Below are positions 1 to 7,710 of a stretch of DNA of 8,309 nt, in pieces. This DNA comes from CAYSCS01 sp964429695 (lineage in GTDB: Bacteria; Acidobacteriota; Aminicenantia; Aminicenantales; Aminicenantaceae). Location: assembly GCA_964429695.1 (NCBI GenBank), contig CAYSCS010000094.1, positions 1 through 8,309 on the forward strand. Reading direction: 5' to 3'. The position numbers and the translations under genes were made by a program. Position 1 is the first letter of the stretch. Every line of letters begins with the position of its first letter. A model generated the notes under the pieces. It searched no databases. It worked only from the letters and a program-made list of their open reading frames with translations, and had not been told where the DNA came from.

Positions 1-158
1 CGAAGCAGATGAAAATAGATGGGGCCTTCTTTGAGTTGAGTCTGAAGATGTTGGTAGCCTCTAATTCTAACAGCATGATCCAGTATCGTTCGATGGCTCT
101 TGAGTTCTTCTTTTTCTTGATTTTTTGGAATCAAGAGGGACTTATTCTGATACCCTCT
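1..158 (-). CDS. possible partial reading frame running off the left edge, unrecognised
   Basis: On the minus strand an open frame follows a TAA at 159-161 and continues without a stop to base 1. No ATG is present. The only plausible start is a TTG at 134, giving a product that begins LIPKNQEKEELKSHRTILDH, and it has no convincing Shine-Dalgarno sequence. The Lys/Glu-rich composition looks more like protein than the antisense frame does, which gives runs of Phe and Leu. I do not recognise a family. It lies on the same strand as the two M28 genes and downstream of them, so it could be the start of a third gene or a remnant. An open frame of about 52 codons could also occur by chance in DNA of this composition, so support is weak. 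Confidence 0.25.
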
Positions 159-159
159 T
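115..159. repeat. two overlapping, mutually exclusive hairpins
   Basis: TCTTGATT at 115-122 pairs with AATCAAGA at 129-136, an 8-bp stem with a 6-nt loop. AAGAGGG at 133-139 pairs with CCCTCTT at 153-159, a 7-bp stem with a 13-nt loop. The arms share AAGA at 133-136, so only one hairpin can form at a time. Neither is followed by a clear T-run on either strand, so I do not call a terminator. They lie 75-120 nt beyond the stop of the intact peptidase gene and could structure the 3' end of its transcript. Confidence 0.4.
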
Positions 160-232
160 TATCTCAACTCAGGTACTCATTATTGTGATGAAGCTAAAAT
201 ATTTTATTCAGTGTCATGAAGTAAAATAAATT

Positions 233-2329
233 TCAAAGAATCTCATTAATCTCAATTACCCCTGCTTTCTCTAGAGTGAAAAGATATTCCTCAACCATTT
301 TCAGGGTGATAGTGGTAGGACTGAATTCGGCGCTTAAAGCGTTACGAATTTCTGTAATGCTCCTCTTTCCATCCACTAGATTCAGACATTCCCAGGGAAT
401 AAGGTATCCTCCTTGAAAAATGTTTAATTTGTTCTTTATTTTTTGATCCTTAAGAGTGCGTTCAAGGTAGAAATAATCTGCAGAATATTCAATCCCAAGA
501 ATACGTCGAGGAATTAAGCGACCAAGTCTTTTTTCTTCTTCTGAAACCTCAATGGTTTTTTTCGTTTGCTGGTGGAGATTTAATAGATATGCATAATATT
601 TTTCTATGAAGGAAAAATCTATCTCCGATAACAGATTATCTAGTCTTTTTTCTTCTTCATGAGATAGGTTGAGATACGTTGCAATCGAAAGAAGAGTTCT
701 CTTCTCCCGAGAATGTGCCTTGTGGAGAATGTTTAATGCTTCTTTGTATGCTTGGTGAATTTCTTTTTCTTCGCTTTCTGAGAGCAAAAAAAGGGCCTTT
801 TTTCTTTCTTTCGCCAATCTTTCGTTGCTCGATGAAAGAACAAGAGATACCAGTTTGGGCACATCTTCTTTTTCTAGATTAGCCATATAAAGAGCCGAAG
901 CCGCACCGAGCAAAGCTGCTCTCTTAAGTTGAGTAGGGTCACATTTATCAGGAAGATCCTCGCTTGAGTGATAGAAGGGGTCAGGAGCGGCATGGAAAAG
1001 AATATGAGGCACAGAGAGCCAACTTTCATTGAAAAGCCTAGGATTGAAATAATTTATCTTGTTGTAGAATGGAGTTCTTGATCCTGTAATGCTAGCTATT
1101 ATTTCTGAAGAAGATTGCATTGCTATTCTTTCTCCTAGACCACTTCTTTGAGCGATAAATTCCGTGAAATGCGTAACCACATCCTTAAAGAAGTGAGGGA
1201 GAGAATCAGGAGTAAGCAGTACCTGAAATACAGACCCGCATTTTAGATGGCTTTCGCCGACCATGTCCATATCTATTACAGCCTTTATTTTTGAAGATGC
1301 ATCTGGGTATTTTCGAAGCCAGGCGTAGCTTCCCCATCCTTCGGGTTCCCAAAAAAATCTTATGTTTCTTTTAGGTCGAGGAATTTCACCGCTTTCAATC
1401 AATTTTGTGAGAACTCTTGCTACTTCAAGTATTACAGCGCTTCCACTTGCATTGTCGTTTGTACCCTGCTTGTAGTAATACTCAAAAAGATGTGCCATGA
1501 GCATTATCTCTTCACCGTTTGAATCTCTCCCTTTTATAACCGAGTTTATGACATCCAGTTTTCCTGGATGAGTGTAACTCCTTACATGAGCTCTTACCAC
1601 AACTCTTTCATTCTTCTTGAGAAGCCTCTTTAGATAATTTCCCTGACGTGGGGATATCATGAATCCGAAGGTAAACTTTTCAGAAGTTTCATATAGGGGC
1701 TGGAGGAATGCGCTCCAGCTCACCATATCAGGATATTCATCAGGATAGAAGGAACGGTAACTAATGATTCCCAAAGCGCCTCTTTCGTGAACTGCAAGAG
1801 TATTAACTTCGTGTTCGAAGCCTTCAGAAAGGACAATTTTACCCTTTACATCTTTACCTACATAATCTGAAGGTGCGGTTCCTTCTCCCACATCGATAAG
1901 CTCTGCCGTAATGTCGGTATCCTTGCTGTTCTCTATTAAACAGAGCTGAACCATATCAAGACCTGTTATTTTCTGCCTTTTTGGTTCTACAAGCCATAAT
2001 TCGCCTTCTATTGGCTGCCAGCACGGATACTTCCAAGGGAAATACTCGATTTGAGTATCTCTTAACCCATATTTTCTGGAGTTTTCAAGAATATACTCTG
2101 CTTCATAGAATGTTCCTTTAAATTCATCCTCTCTTCTTATTCGAGGAGAACCTGAAAGATTAACGACTGTTTTAAGGGCTTCTTCCCCAGAAATCTCGTT
2201 TATCAGGCAGTCGATTATTATTTTAGGTAGCAGTCGTTGTTCAGCGGAGATGAGGCTTTGGCCAGAAATGATTAAAATTAGGATGCTACCAAAGAATCCA
2301 AGATTAAGAATACTCTTTGTTTTCTCCAT
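233..2329 (-). CDS. exported M28-type metallopeptidase with PA domain and C-terminal winged-helix-like domain, diverged active site
   Basis: This is a predicted secreted zinc aminopeptidase of clan MH (M28, closest in style to PE-motif/DUF4910-like members). The 698-residue product has an N-terminal signal peptide (hydrophobic 8-28, likely cut near SA-EQ at 29/30). A PA-type insert (about 140-250) includes GKDVKGKIVL and HERGALGIISYRS. The peptidase core carries H280 (AHLF), D292 (NDNASGSA), E330 (WEPEGWGS), D355 (DMDMVGE) and H454 (FYHSSED), which match the five metal ligands. The Asp normally two residues after the first His is Phe282, and the SDH motif seen in the neighbouring paralogue is missing. 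A helical region (about 490-635) precedes a winged-helix-like end (about 640-695, LNLVDGKRSITEIRNAL). The ATG is set by AAGGAG at 2335-2340, 5 nt upstream. It lies 42 bp after the broken paralogue and was probably co-transcribed with it. The substrate is unknown, and activity is doubtful given the changes. Confidence 0.88.
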   Translation of the reverse strand: MEKTKSILNLGFFGSILILIISGQSLISAEQRLLPKIIIDCLINEISGEEALKTVVNLSGSPRIRREDEFKGTFYEAEYILENSRKYGLRDTQIEYFPWKYPCWQPIEGELWLVEPKRQKITGLDMVQLCLIENSKDTDITAELIDVGEGTAPSDYVGKDVKGKIVLSEGFEHEVNTLAVHERGALGIISYRSFYPDEYPDMVSWSAFLQPLYETSEKFTFGFMISPRQGNYLKRLLKKNERVVVRAHVRSYTHPGKLDVINSVIKGRDSNGEEIMLMAHLFEYYYKQGTNDNASGSAVILEVARVLTKLIESGEIPRPKRNIRFFWEPEGWGSYAWLRKYPDASSKIKAVIDMDMVGESHLKCGSVFQVLLTPDSLPHFFKDVVTHFTEFIAQRSGLGERIAMQSSSEIIASITGSRTPFYNKINYFNPRLFNESWLSVPHILFHAAPDPFYHSSEDLPDKCDPTQLKRAALLGAASALYMANLEKEDVPKLVSLVLSSSNERLAKERKKALFLLSESEEKEIHQAYKEALNILHKAHSREKRTLLSIATYLNLSHEEEKRLDNLLSEIDFSFIEKYYAYLLNLHQQTKKTIEVSEEEKRLGRLIPRRILGIEYSADYFYLERTLKDQKIKNKLNIFQGGYLIPWECLNLVDGKRSITEIRNALSAEFSPTTITLKMVEEYLFTLEKAGVIEINEIL

Positions 2330-4354
2330 TTTTGCTCCTTCTTTTAGCTTATTTATTCCTTTTAAGAAGAATCATTTATAGGTGATTAACCCTATTTCTT
2401 TGAGCAGATTAAGGTAGGAAAGCACATCAGAAAGTTTTAAAAAACCACATTCTGCACTTACTACATTTCGGATATCGAGTATGCTTTTCTTTCCATCAAT
2501 GAATGCACCTATTTCAAAGAGTTGAAGTTTTGTGAGTCGAGTTAAGACCTTTAGTTCTTCTTCCTCTATTTTTCCATTTATGTAGTCTTGGTCTACAGGC
2601 CCGGGGTAAGCAGGATTTCTCAAAGGGATGAGTTTTTTTGCTAAATTTTCTTCTTCTGTGGATTTAAGTGAAGCGACTTTTTTCCCTTGTTTCTGGCAGA
2701 GATTAAGATAATAATCATCAATTATTTTTCTCAGAGAATGAGAATATTCAGAGATCTTTTCATTGTATCGATAAATTAACCTTTTAACCTCATCTGCATC
2801 TGGGAGTAGCATAGAGACTGAAAGAAGCGCTTCTTTTTCTCTTATAATACTCCATTCAAGAACATTCATAGCTTCCTTAAAGCTTTTTTGAGAAAGGTCA
2901 CTCGAGTGAATCAATTCCATAGCTCGACCTAAAGCCTCATCCAATCGTCTCAAACAATTGGGAAACATAAGGTTAACAAGCTCTACACCCGAGTTAGAAT
3001 TGATGCTCATGATTGAGGAGGCAATCAAGGCACCGAGGACTACAGCTCTCTTAAGCTGAGTTGGGTCACATTTGTCTGGAGTATCTCCGCTCGAATGATA
3101 AAAATAATCCGGCCAGCTTCCAAATTGAGCTGCAGGAACATTTATCACCCCACCCATGAAGACGATGTGGTCACTTCCTCCACTAAAAGGCACAATTTTT
3201 GCGGACCAGGATTCTCTTGTGCCCGTAGGTGAAAAAACAGCAAGAGGGTCTTTAAGCTGCATATCTATCTGGATATTATGAGAAAGCATGAAATTCAGAG
3301 CCGTCTCAAGAAGGTCATTAAGAAATGAAGGAGTGGACTCAGGCGTTTTTTCTACATTGAAAACTGAGCCGCAGAGCATCTGATTTTCCCCAACCATGTC
3401 CATGTTAATCATCATGGCCACTTTTCCTGTCTCCTCGGGATGTTTTGATACATAGGCATAAGTCCCATCTATTTCAGGAACCCAAATGAAACGAAGAGTT
3501 ATTTCTGGTTTCTTGAGAATTCCTTTCCTGATTGACTCAAGGAGCGTCTGGGCTGTCTCGAGAATCGCAGGGCTTCCGCTTGCATTATCATTTGCTGAAA
3601 GAAGGCAGTGGTCGAGGTGCGCCGTAAACCAGATTTCTTTATCCTCAAGATTTTTCCCGCTTATGACTCCAGTCACAATTTCATACTCACCACAAGAAAG
3701 CTCAGCATCGACTTTAGCCTGAAGATTCACCTTTTCTCCACTCTGAAGCAAACGCCTTAATTCCCATCCAGTTCTCTTCGAAGTGCAAAATCCAAAGGTG
3801 GATAGATTATTATTTAATTCAAGAGTCCAGATGTGGTCCCAAGTGATGAGTTCAGGGAAGTCAACAAGAAAATAACTTCGGTAGGAAACAACCCCGCAAG
3901 CTCCTCTTTCGAGAACGGCAAGCTTATGGACAAGTTCTATTCTTCCTTTCCCTTGTGGAGATGAAGCTAGAACAAGCTTCCCTCTTACATCCTTTCCTTC
4001 ATAGTCTGAAGCATGGACTCCTTCTGCCACATCCACAAGCTCTGCTTCTATATCTACAGAGAGGCTATTAGTGGCTAAGGTGATGGGGTTTTCTTCCCAA
4101 GAGACGAGCCTCTTTTTTACAGGCGAAACGAGGTTTAGTACTGCTTTCCTAAGCGTCCATTTCGGGCGACTTCTTTTCTTTGAATAATATATTATATATT
4201 TTCCATCAGACAGGAATTTTATTATCCTCACATCCTCAAGGCCAATTTCTTTCGCTTTTTTCAAGATATAAAGAGCAGCTTCATGATATCCATCTAAAAC
4301 CATCCAGCAGTGGTAGAGAGTAATGTGGTGAATGTGATTAAGCGCCCTTTCACC

Positions 4355-4357
4355 TTA
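4355..4357 (-). other. in-frame TAA nonsense codon in the M28 paralogue
   Basis: TAA interrupts IKSIIHEA-stop-GERAL, where the neighbouring paralogue reads IIDCLINEISGEEAL. A serine TCA codon changed by one base (C to A) is the simplest origin. Homology continues on both sides in the same frame, so this lesion is independent of the upstream homopolymer shift. Confidence 0.8.
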
Positions 4358-4437
4358 TGCTTCATGAATGATGCTCTTAATTTTTTCAAGAGAAAGGCCA
4401 GGGAGAGGGCTTTTGTTCGCGAAAAGAGGTAGGGTCG

Positions 4438-4443
4438 AAAAAA
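4438..4443 (-). other. frameshift lesion in the signal-peptide region
   Basis: There are six Ts on the minus strand. With six the frame from ATG 4493 ends early at a TGA. With five it reads through LTFGFSTLPLFANK into the frame homologous to the neighbouring peptidase, completing a normal signal peptide with an LFA-NK cleavage site. The likely event is a single-base gain in a homopolymer; a sequencing error at this run is the alternative. Confidence 0.75.
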
Positions 4444-4500
4444 CCAAAAGTTAAGAAAATTAAAACGTAAAGTTTAGAGCTTTTGTTTTTCATTCTAAAT

Positions 4501-4506
4501 TCTCCT
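4501..4506 (-). promoter_or_regulatory. Shine-Dalgarno sequence marking the original start of the broken peptidase gene
   Basis: AGGAGA on the minus strand lies 7 nt before ATG 4493. It matches the quality of the sites before the other two complete genes, while ATG 4303 has none. This fixes the ancestral start at 4493. Confidence 0.75.
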
Positions 4507-4645
4507 TTTTATAGTATATTCATTTCTTGATGAGAAGAAATTCTAACTCGAAAAGGGGGAAATTTCATCTTTTTAATGATCTTGATAAAGAAAGGAACTT
4601 TGGCTGAAATATAGATGCCGTTATCAGCTCAAGGGGCATAAAAAT

Positions 4646-4654
4646 TGGTACAAT
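4646..4654 (+). promoter_or_regulatory. candidate extended -10 promoter for the TonB receptor gene
   Basis: TGGTACAAT matches the extended -10 pattern TGnTATAAT with one mismatch in the hexamer. It has no recognisable -35 box at the normal distance, which extended -10 promoters tolerate. The predicted start lies near 4661, about 47 nt before the ATG. The case rests on sequence resemblance only. Confidence 0.35.
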
Positions 4655-4707
4655 AAGAGAAATACTTTCGTTACTTATAGAAGAGAGGATTTAGTCTGGA
4701 GGCGAAG

Positions 4708-6933
4708 ATGAGAATTAATAAAATTTATACACTAAGCTCCATATTATTTTTCCTTCTTGTTTTTTCACCTATACTCTTCTCTCAAGATTTTGGTGCTATC
4801 CAGGGAAGAGTCATCGATGCAAACGAGAAATTTCCTTTGCCCACAGTTCGAGTCTCGATTTTAGGCAAAAAGTTTTACACCACAACCGACGCTGAAGGTA
4901 ATTATTATCTTCCAAGTCTGCCGGCAGGAACTTACAATATCCTTTTCGAGCTTTCTGGCTATATAAGTTTTACTGCTAAAGGAATTACTGTAACTAAAAA
5001 TGAGACAACTGAATTGAATGTGGAATTGAGGATGGGGTTTGCTCACGAAATGACAGTTACTGCTCGTCGAGAAATAGAAAGTCTGCAGAAAGTTCCTCAT
5101 AACATTGAGGTCTTGACAACCACAGAGCTTGAAGGCACACCGGTGGCAAACGTTCTCCAGGCTCTGAATAACATTACGGGAGTTGATGTTGAGACTGGGA
5201 GTGGAATAACAACCGTAGGGACTTTCATGTCCATCAATGGCTATGACGATGTCTACATAAAAAAAATGGTTGATGGTGTGGATGTTACTGCAGTCGTTAC
5301 TAACTGGAGCATGCTCAATGCTTATCCCCAAGAAATGATGGACCAGGTTGAGATAATAAAGGGAGGTACTTCATCCGTCTGGGGTGCGAATATGGGGGGA
5401 ATTATAAATGTGGTGACTAAGAGACCTAGGGACTTAAAGCGACCAATAATTTCTCTAAAAGGAATATTTTCAACCTTTAAAGAGATGGATTTTGGAGACG
5501 CAAGCGCCATTCCTCAATCTGGAAATATTCAGAGATATTCAGGTAGCATTATTGGCAACTACCAGAAACTTGGATATATGTTTGGCATAAAGAGAGATGT
5601 CCACGATTTATTCACAGACAATAACACAGAGCGCAATTTTAATACCTTCGCCAAAATTGGTTATGATCTAAGTGATTCCACCTATCTTGATATTTTTTAT
5701 TCCTACAACAAAATCAAAGTTACTGACCATATGTTTTTGAAGACTGATCTTTTTGAAGCCTGGGGGTTCCCTTATTACTGGAATTACAATGATGATGCTT
5801 GGTCATCAACTCAGGCTGGTTATTTGAAGATCTCCTCAAACCTTGCTCCTTCATTTAACCTCGAAGCTCAGCTGAAATTCAACCGGATGGAAGGCGAATT
5901 CACAAGGATTTGGCTTGAAGGTGGGCTTATCAATGGACCTACGGGAACATCAGAAACTAACTCCTTCATGGACCAAAAAGTTGGTTTTACTTTCAAAGGA
6001 TCTTATAACCCGAGCACTGAATTTTCTCTCGTAAGTGGCGTCGATTATTATAGAATTAAGGCAGATTTCACGAGCTGGATTCCTGACCAACCCATAATCT
6101 ATGTGGATAGCATTGCGCCATTTATAAACGCCGAATATCGACTCGGTCCCATGGGATTTCATGCAGGAGCACGTTATGACTATGATAGTTCTTTCGGAAG
6201 TCAATTGAGTCCTTCTGTGGGGTTTAACATCAATTTCTTGAAATCAACAATCTTGAGGCTCAATGTAGCCAGGACTTTTAAAGTTCCAGACCTCTGGTAT
6301 ACACTGGGCGAATCTTACGTGGATCAAATTCTTCCTAATCCAGATCTAAAGCCTGAAAGAGCGTGGGCCTTCAGTGCTGGGTTTGAATCCCAGGAACTTG
6401 AATATTTGTGGATAAAGCTCTCAGGCTATAAACACAAAATGACAGATGGTATCATCAGAGTCCCTCATTCGACTCCGGGAAGGTTCACTTGGGGAAATGC
6501 CACTGAATTTGACCGAAAAGGATACGAGGCTGAAATCGGTGTCATGATTCCCTTTGGGCTCACTGCATATTTAGGCACTAACTACAACAAGCACGAGAAC
6601 ATTAGTGAGGGTGAAATTATTGAGTGGATACCTACTCGAACCTATAAATCAGGCCTAAAATACAAGAATGCAAGATGGAATTTTATGGCTAACCTAAGGG
6701 GCAGGTGGATATGGTGGAATGAAGGTGATTTTCTGATGATGCTTTTTGAACCGAGAGATAAGGTCTGGATGTTTGACTTGAGATTATCTAAAGGTTTTAA
6801 AATAACAGAAGCAATATACCTTGACCTCCTTCTCGACATCTACAACTTTACCAACCAGCTCTACTGGGACAGGAAGGATATACCCAATCCAAGAAGAAGA
6901 TTTGAGTTCGGGTTTGATTTGAAATTTAAGTGA
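4708..6933 (+). CDS. TonB-dependent outer-membrane receptor with N-terminal carboxypeptidase-regulatory-like domain
   Basis: The 741-residue product is a complete outer-membrane transporter powered by TonB-ExbB-ExbD; the ligand is unknown. A signal peptide (1-25, cut near LFS-QD) leads to a carboxypeptidase-regulatory-like beta-sandwich (about 29-108: GAIQGRVIDA, TTDAEGNYYLPSLPAGTY, FELSGY). A TonB-box-like EMTVTAR follows at 114-120. The plug (about 128-240) starts VPHNIEVL and ends with VEIIKGGTSSVWGANMGG and INVVTKRP. The remaining ~500 residues form the beta-barrel, with the family signatures NPDLKPERAW (544-553) and IYNFTNQLYW (711-720) and a terminal aromatic strand FEFGFDLKFK. The length suits a classical receptor and is much shorter than Oar-like or SusC proteins. 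GGAGG at 4698-4702, 5 nt before the ATG, supports the start. It is divergent from the peptidase pair, suggesting but not proving use of proteolysis products. No terminator hairpin is visible after the stop. Confidence 0.93.
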   Translation: MRINKIYTLSSILFFLLVFSPILFSQDFGAIQGRVIDANEKFPLPTVRVSILGKKFYTTTDAEGNYYLPSLPAGTYNILFELSGYISFTAKGITVTKNETTELNVELRMGFAHEMTVTARREIESLQKVPHNIEVLTTTELEGTPVANVLQALNNITGVDVETGSGITTVGTFMSINGYDDVYIKKMVDGVDVTAVVTNWSMLNAYPQEMMDQVEIIKGGTSSVWGANMGGIINVVTKRPRDLKRPIISLKGIFSTFKEMDFGDASAIPQSGNIQRYSGSIIGNYQKLGYMFGIKRDVHDLFTDNNTERNFNTFAKIGYDLSDSTYLDIFYSYNKIKVTDHMFLKTDLFEAWGFPYYWNYNDDAWSSTQAGYLKISSNLAPSFNLEAQLKFNRMEGEFTRIWLEGGLINGPTGTSETNSFMDQKVGFTFKGSYNPSTEFSLVSGVDYYRIKADFTSWIPDQPIIYVDSIAPFINAEYRLGPMGFHAGARYDYDSSFGSQLSPSVGFNINFLKSTILRLNVARTFKVPDLWYTLGESYVDQILPNPDLKPERAWAFSAGFESQELEYLWIKLSGYKHKMTDGIIRVPHSTPGRFTWGNATEFDRKGYEAEIGVMIPFGLTAYLGTNYNKHENISEGEIIEWIPTRTYKSGLKYKNARWNFMANLRGRWIWWNEGDFLMMLFEPRDKVWMFDLRLSKGFKITEAIYLDLLLDIYNFTNQLYWDRKDIPNPRRRFEFGFDLKFK

Positions 6934-7041
6934 TTTTAGGAATAAAGAGGAAGAATATTTTTGCAAAACCTAATATCATCCTAAATTGATTTCTTTTGAT
7001 GTGAGCAAAAATTAAAGATATTTAATAGAAAATAAGTAAAC

Positions 7042-7059
7042 CTCAGGCTTTAGCCTGGG
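7042..7059 (+). repeat. left-end hairpin of the IS200/IS605 relic
   Basis: CTCAGGCT (7042-7049) pairs with AGCCTGGG (7052-7059) around a TT loop, with one T-G wobble. The core matches the right-end hairpin. Such subterminal hairpins are what TnpA binds in this family. Confidence 0.75.
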
Positions 7060-7133
7060 ATGAATGGCACCCGGAACGGAGCCAGCTCTGGGGGGCGAAG
7101 TGGAGGAAAATTCGGCATAATCTGGCTATAGTC

Positions 7134-7590
7134 AGATATGGCAGAGGATTTCCTAGCACAGTCTGCAATATCATCTGGTATGGTTTCCAAAATATTGAAG
7201 ACGGGTGATCCAAGGCAAAATAGACATCCGGCTCAAAAGGCTCATCTCCGAGGCGTATAAAATGAACGGGTAGTGGATTATTGAGATTAGCAGACAAAGT
7301 GATCATGTTCATCTTATGTTAGAGTTGACACCGCATATCAGTGTGGCCGAGGTGGTGAGGATATTCAAGGGTGGCATGAGTCGGGTGCTGAGGAAAGAAT
7401 TTCCGGAGATGGAAGAGTTCTTATGGGCGAGAGCTTTTGGACGGATGGGTATTTTGCCGAGAGGGTAGGCAAAGTAGAGGAAGAAGTAGTAAAGAAGTAT
7501 ATCTGCCAGCAGCGAGGCAACCCATGGTCAGAGTATGCCACAGGGCTGAAATCCCGGGCTTTAGCGTGGGGAGTTTTCATTACCAATTAA
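7134..7590 (+). pseudogene. tnpA: IS200/IS605-type transposase TnpA relic
   Basis: The Y1 HUH transposase can be reassembled across three frames. The N-terminus RYGRGFPSTV (7134-7163) shifts near 7160 into SLQYHLVWFPKY, then TGA (7196-7198, likely from CGA Arg), RRVIQGKIDIRLKRLI, and TAG (7271-7273) before WIIEISRQS. DHVHLMLELTPHISVAEVV follows, with the HxH metal-binding motif at 7304-7312, then FKGGMSRVLRKEFPEMEEFL. Loss of one G near 7425-7427 moves to GESFWTDGYFAERVGKVEEE and then VVKKYICQQ, whose Tyr codon (7498-7500) is the expected catalytic tyrosine. The last frame runs through the right-end hairpin to a TAA at 7588-7590. No convincing start codon is visible. Both catalytic motifs survive, so decay is probably not ancient. 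Length to the tyrosine (about 120 codons) fits the family. Confidence 0.88.
7553..7570 (+). repeat. right-end hairpin of the IS200/IS605 relic
   Basis: CCCGGGCT (7553-7560) pairs with AGCGTGGG (7563-7570) around a TT loop, with one G-G mismatch and one G-T wobble, so the stem has decayed. Layout and core match the left-end hairpin. Confidence 0.7.
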
Positions 7591-7710
7591 GTTTTCATTC
7601 TGGCTCTTTTCCAAATTAGTTATCGAAAACTCATGAGGGATAAAGAAAAGAAATAAATATATTCTTTTAATTTTGAGGGTTAAGATTAAGAAGAGTGCAA
7701 AAGAGTCTGG

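Larger units (their letters stand above)
2372..4493 (-). pseudogene. M28-type metallopeptidase with PA domain, 5' end disrupted (643-codon open frame 2372-4303 remains)
   Basis: This is a tandem paralogue of the 233-2329 gene. The frame open from ATG 4303 starts at MVLDGYHEAALYIL, which aligns with about residue 71 of the neighbour, so the signal peptide and first segment are missing. Upstream DNA restores them. An ATG at 4491-4493 with AGGAGA 7 nt upstream begins MKNKSSKLYVLIFLTFGF. A six-T run (4438-4443) then shifts the frame; with five Ts it would read on as STLPLFANKSPLPG, and an in-frame TAA (4355-4357) falls in HEA-stop-GERAL where the neighbour has NEISGEEAL. The rest is intact. In the 643-residue numbering the active site is canonical: H229-x-D231, D239, E277 (VPEIDGT), D302, SDH 377-379 and H403, with a PA domain near 90-200 and a C-terminal winged-helix-like domain near 590-640. 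ATG 4303 has no ribosome binding site. A truncated, cytoplasmic product is possible but less likely. Confidence 0.85.
4494..4707. promoter_or_regulatory. divergent intergenic region between the peptidase pair and the TonB receptor
   Basis: This 214-bp AT-rich spacer should hold promoters for both directions. For the receptor there is an extended -10 (TGGTACAAT, 4646-4654) whose start would leave a leader of about 45 nt, and a second candidate TTGATA (4582-4587), 17 nt, TGAAAT (4605-4610). For the peptidase strand, TAGAAT (4545 to 4540) and TATACT (4518 to 4513) resemble -10 boxes but lack good -35 partners. No clear operator palindrome or riboswitch was seen. GGAGG at 4698-4702 is the receptor ribosome binding site. 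Confidence 0.5.
7041..7590 (+). mobile_element. decayed IS200/IS605-family insertion sequence
   Basis: Two end hairpins with the same GGCTTTAGC core (7042-7059 and 7553-7570) bracket a damaged Y1 (HUH) transposase gene. These are the structural ends expected of this family, which moves as single-stranded DNA and lacks terminal inverted repeats and target duplications. Exact outer cleavage points cannot be fixed; the limits given run from just before the left hairpin to the stop of the last transposase frame. No tnpB gene or fragment was found, so it resembles the tnpA-only IS200 group, though it is shorter than usual. Two stop codons and two frame changes mean it cannot make its own transposase. 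The first ~70 bp after the left hairpin are noncoding and comparatively GC-rich. Confidence 0.85.

Noticed and set aside
3..188. Plus-strand open frame entering from the left edge
   Set aside because: Its translation is rich in Phe and Leu runs that mirror a Lys/Glu-rich minus-strand frame, so it looks like an antisense shadow.
679..882. 67-codon plus-strand open frame
   Set aside because: It is antisense to the helical region of the intact peptidase and has no ribosome binding site or recognisable motif. The same reasoning applies to the plus-strand frame at 3486-3722.
4513..4518. TATACT as the -10 box for the peptidase genes
   Set aside because: The transcript would start at or inside the ribosome binding site, and no acceptable -35 box lies 16-18 nt upstream.
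4861..5331. 156-codon minus-strand open frame inside the receptor gene
   Set aside because: It is antisense to the receptor's well-supported plug and regulatory-like domains, and its composition looks random.
7043..7312. 89-codon minus-strand open frame
   Set aside because: It is antisense to the reassembled transposase and left-end hairpin, and its translation resembles no protein family I know. The plus-strand relic explains the sequence.
7365..7619. Open frames of 73 codons (minus, 7365-7586) and 60 codons (plus, 7437-7619)
   Set aside because: Both overlap the transposase C-terminus in the wrong frame or strand. The transposase frame with FWTDGYF and KKYICQQ is the meaningful one.
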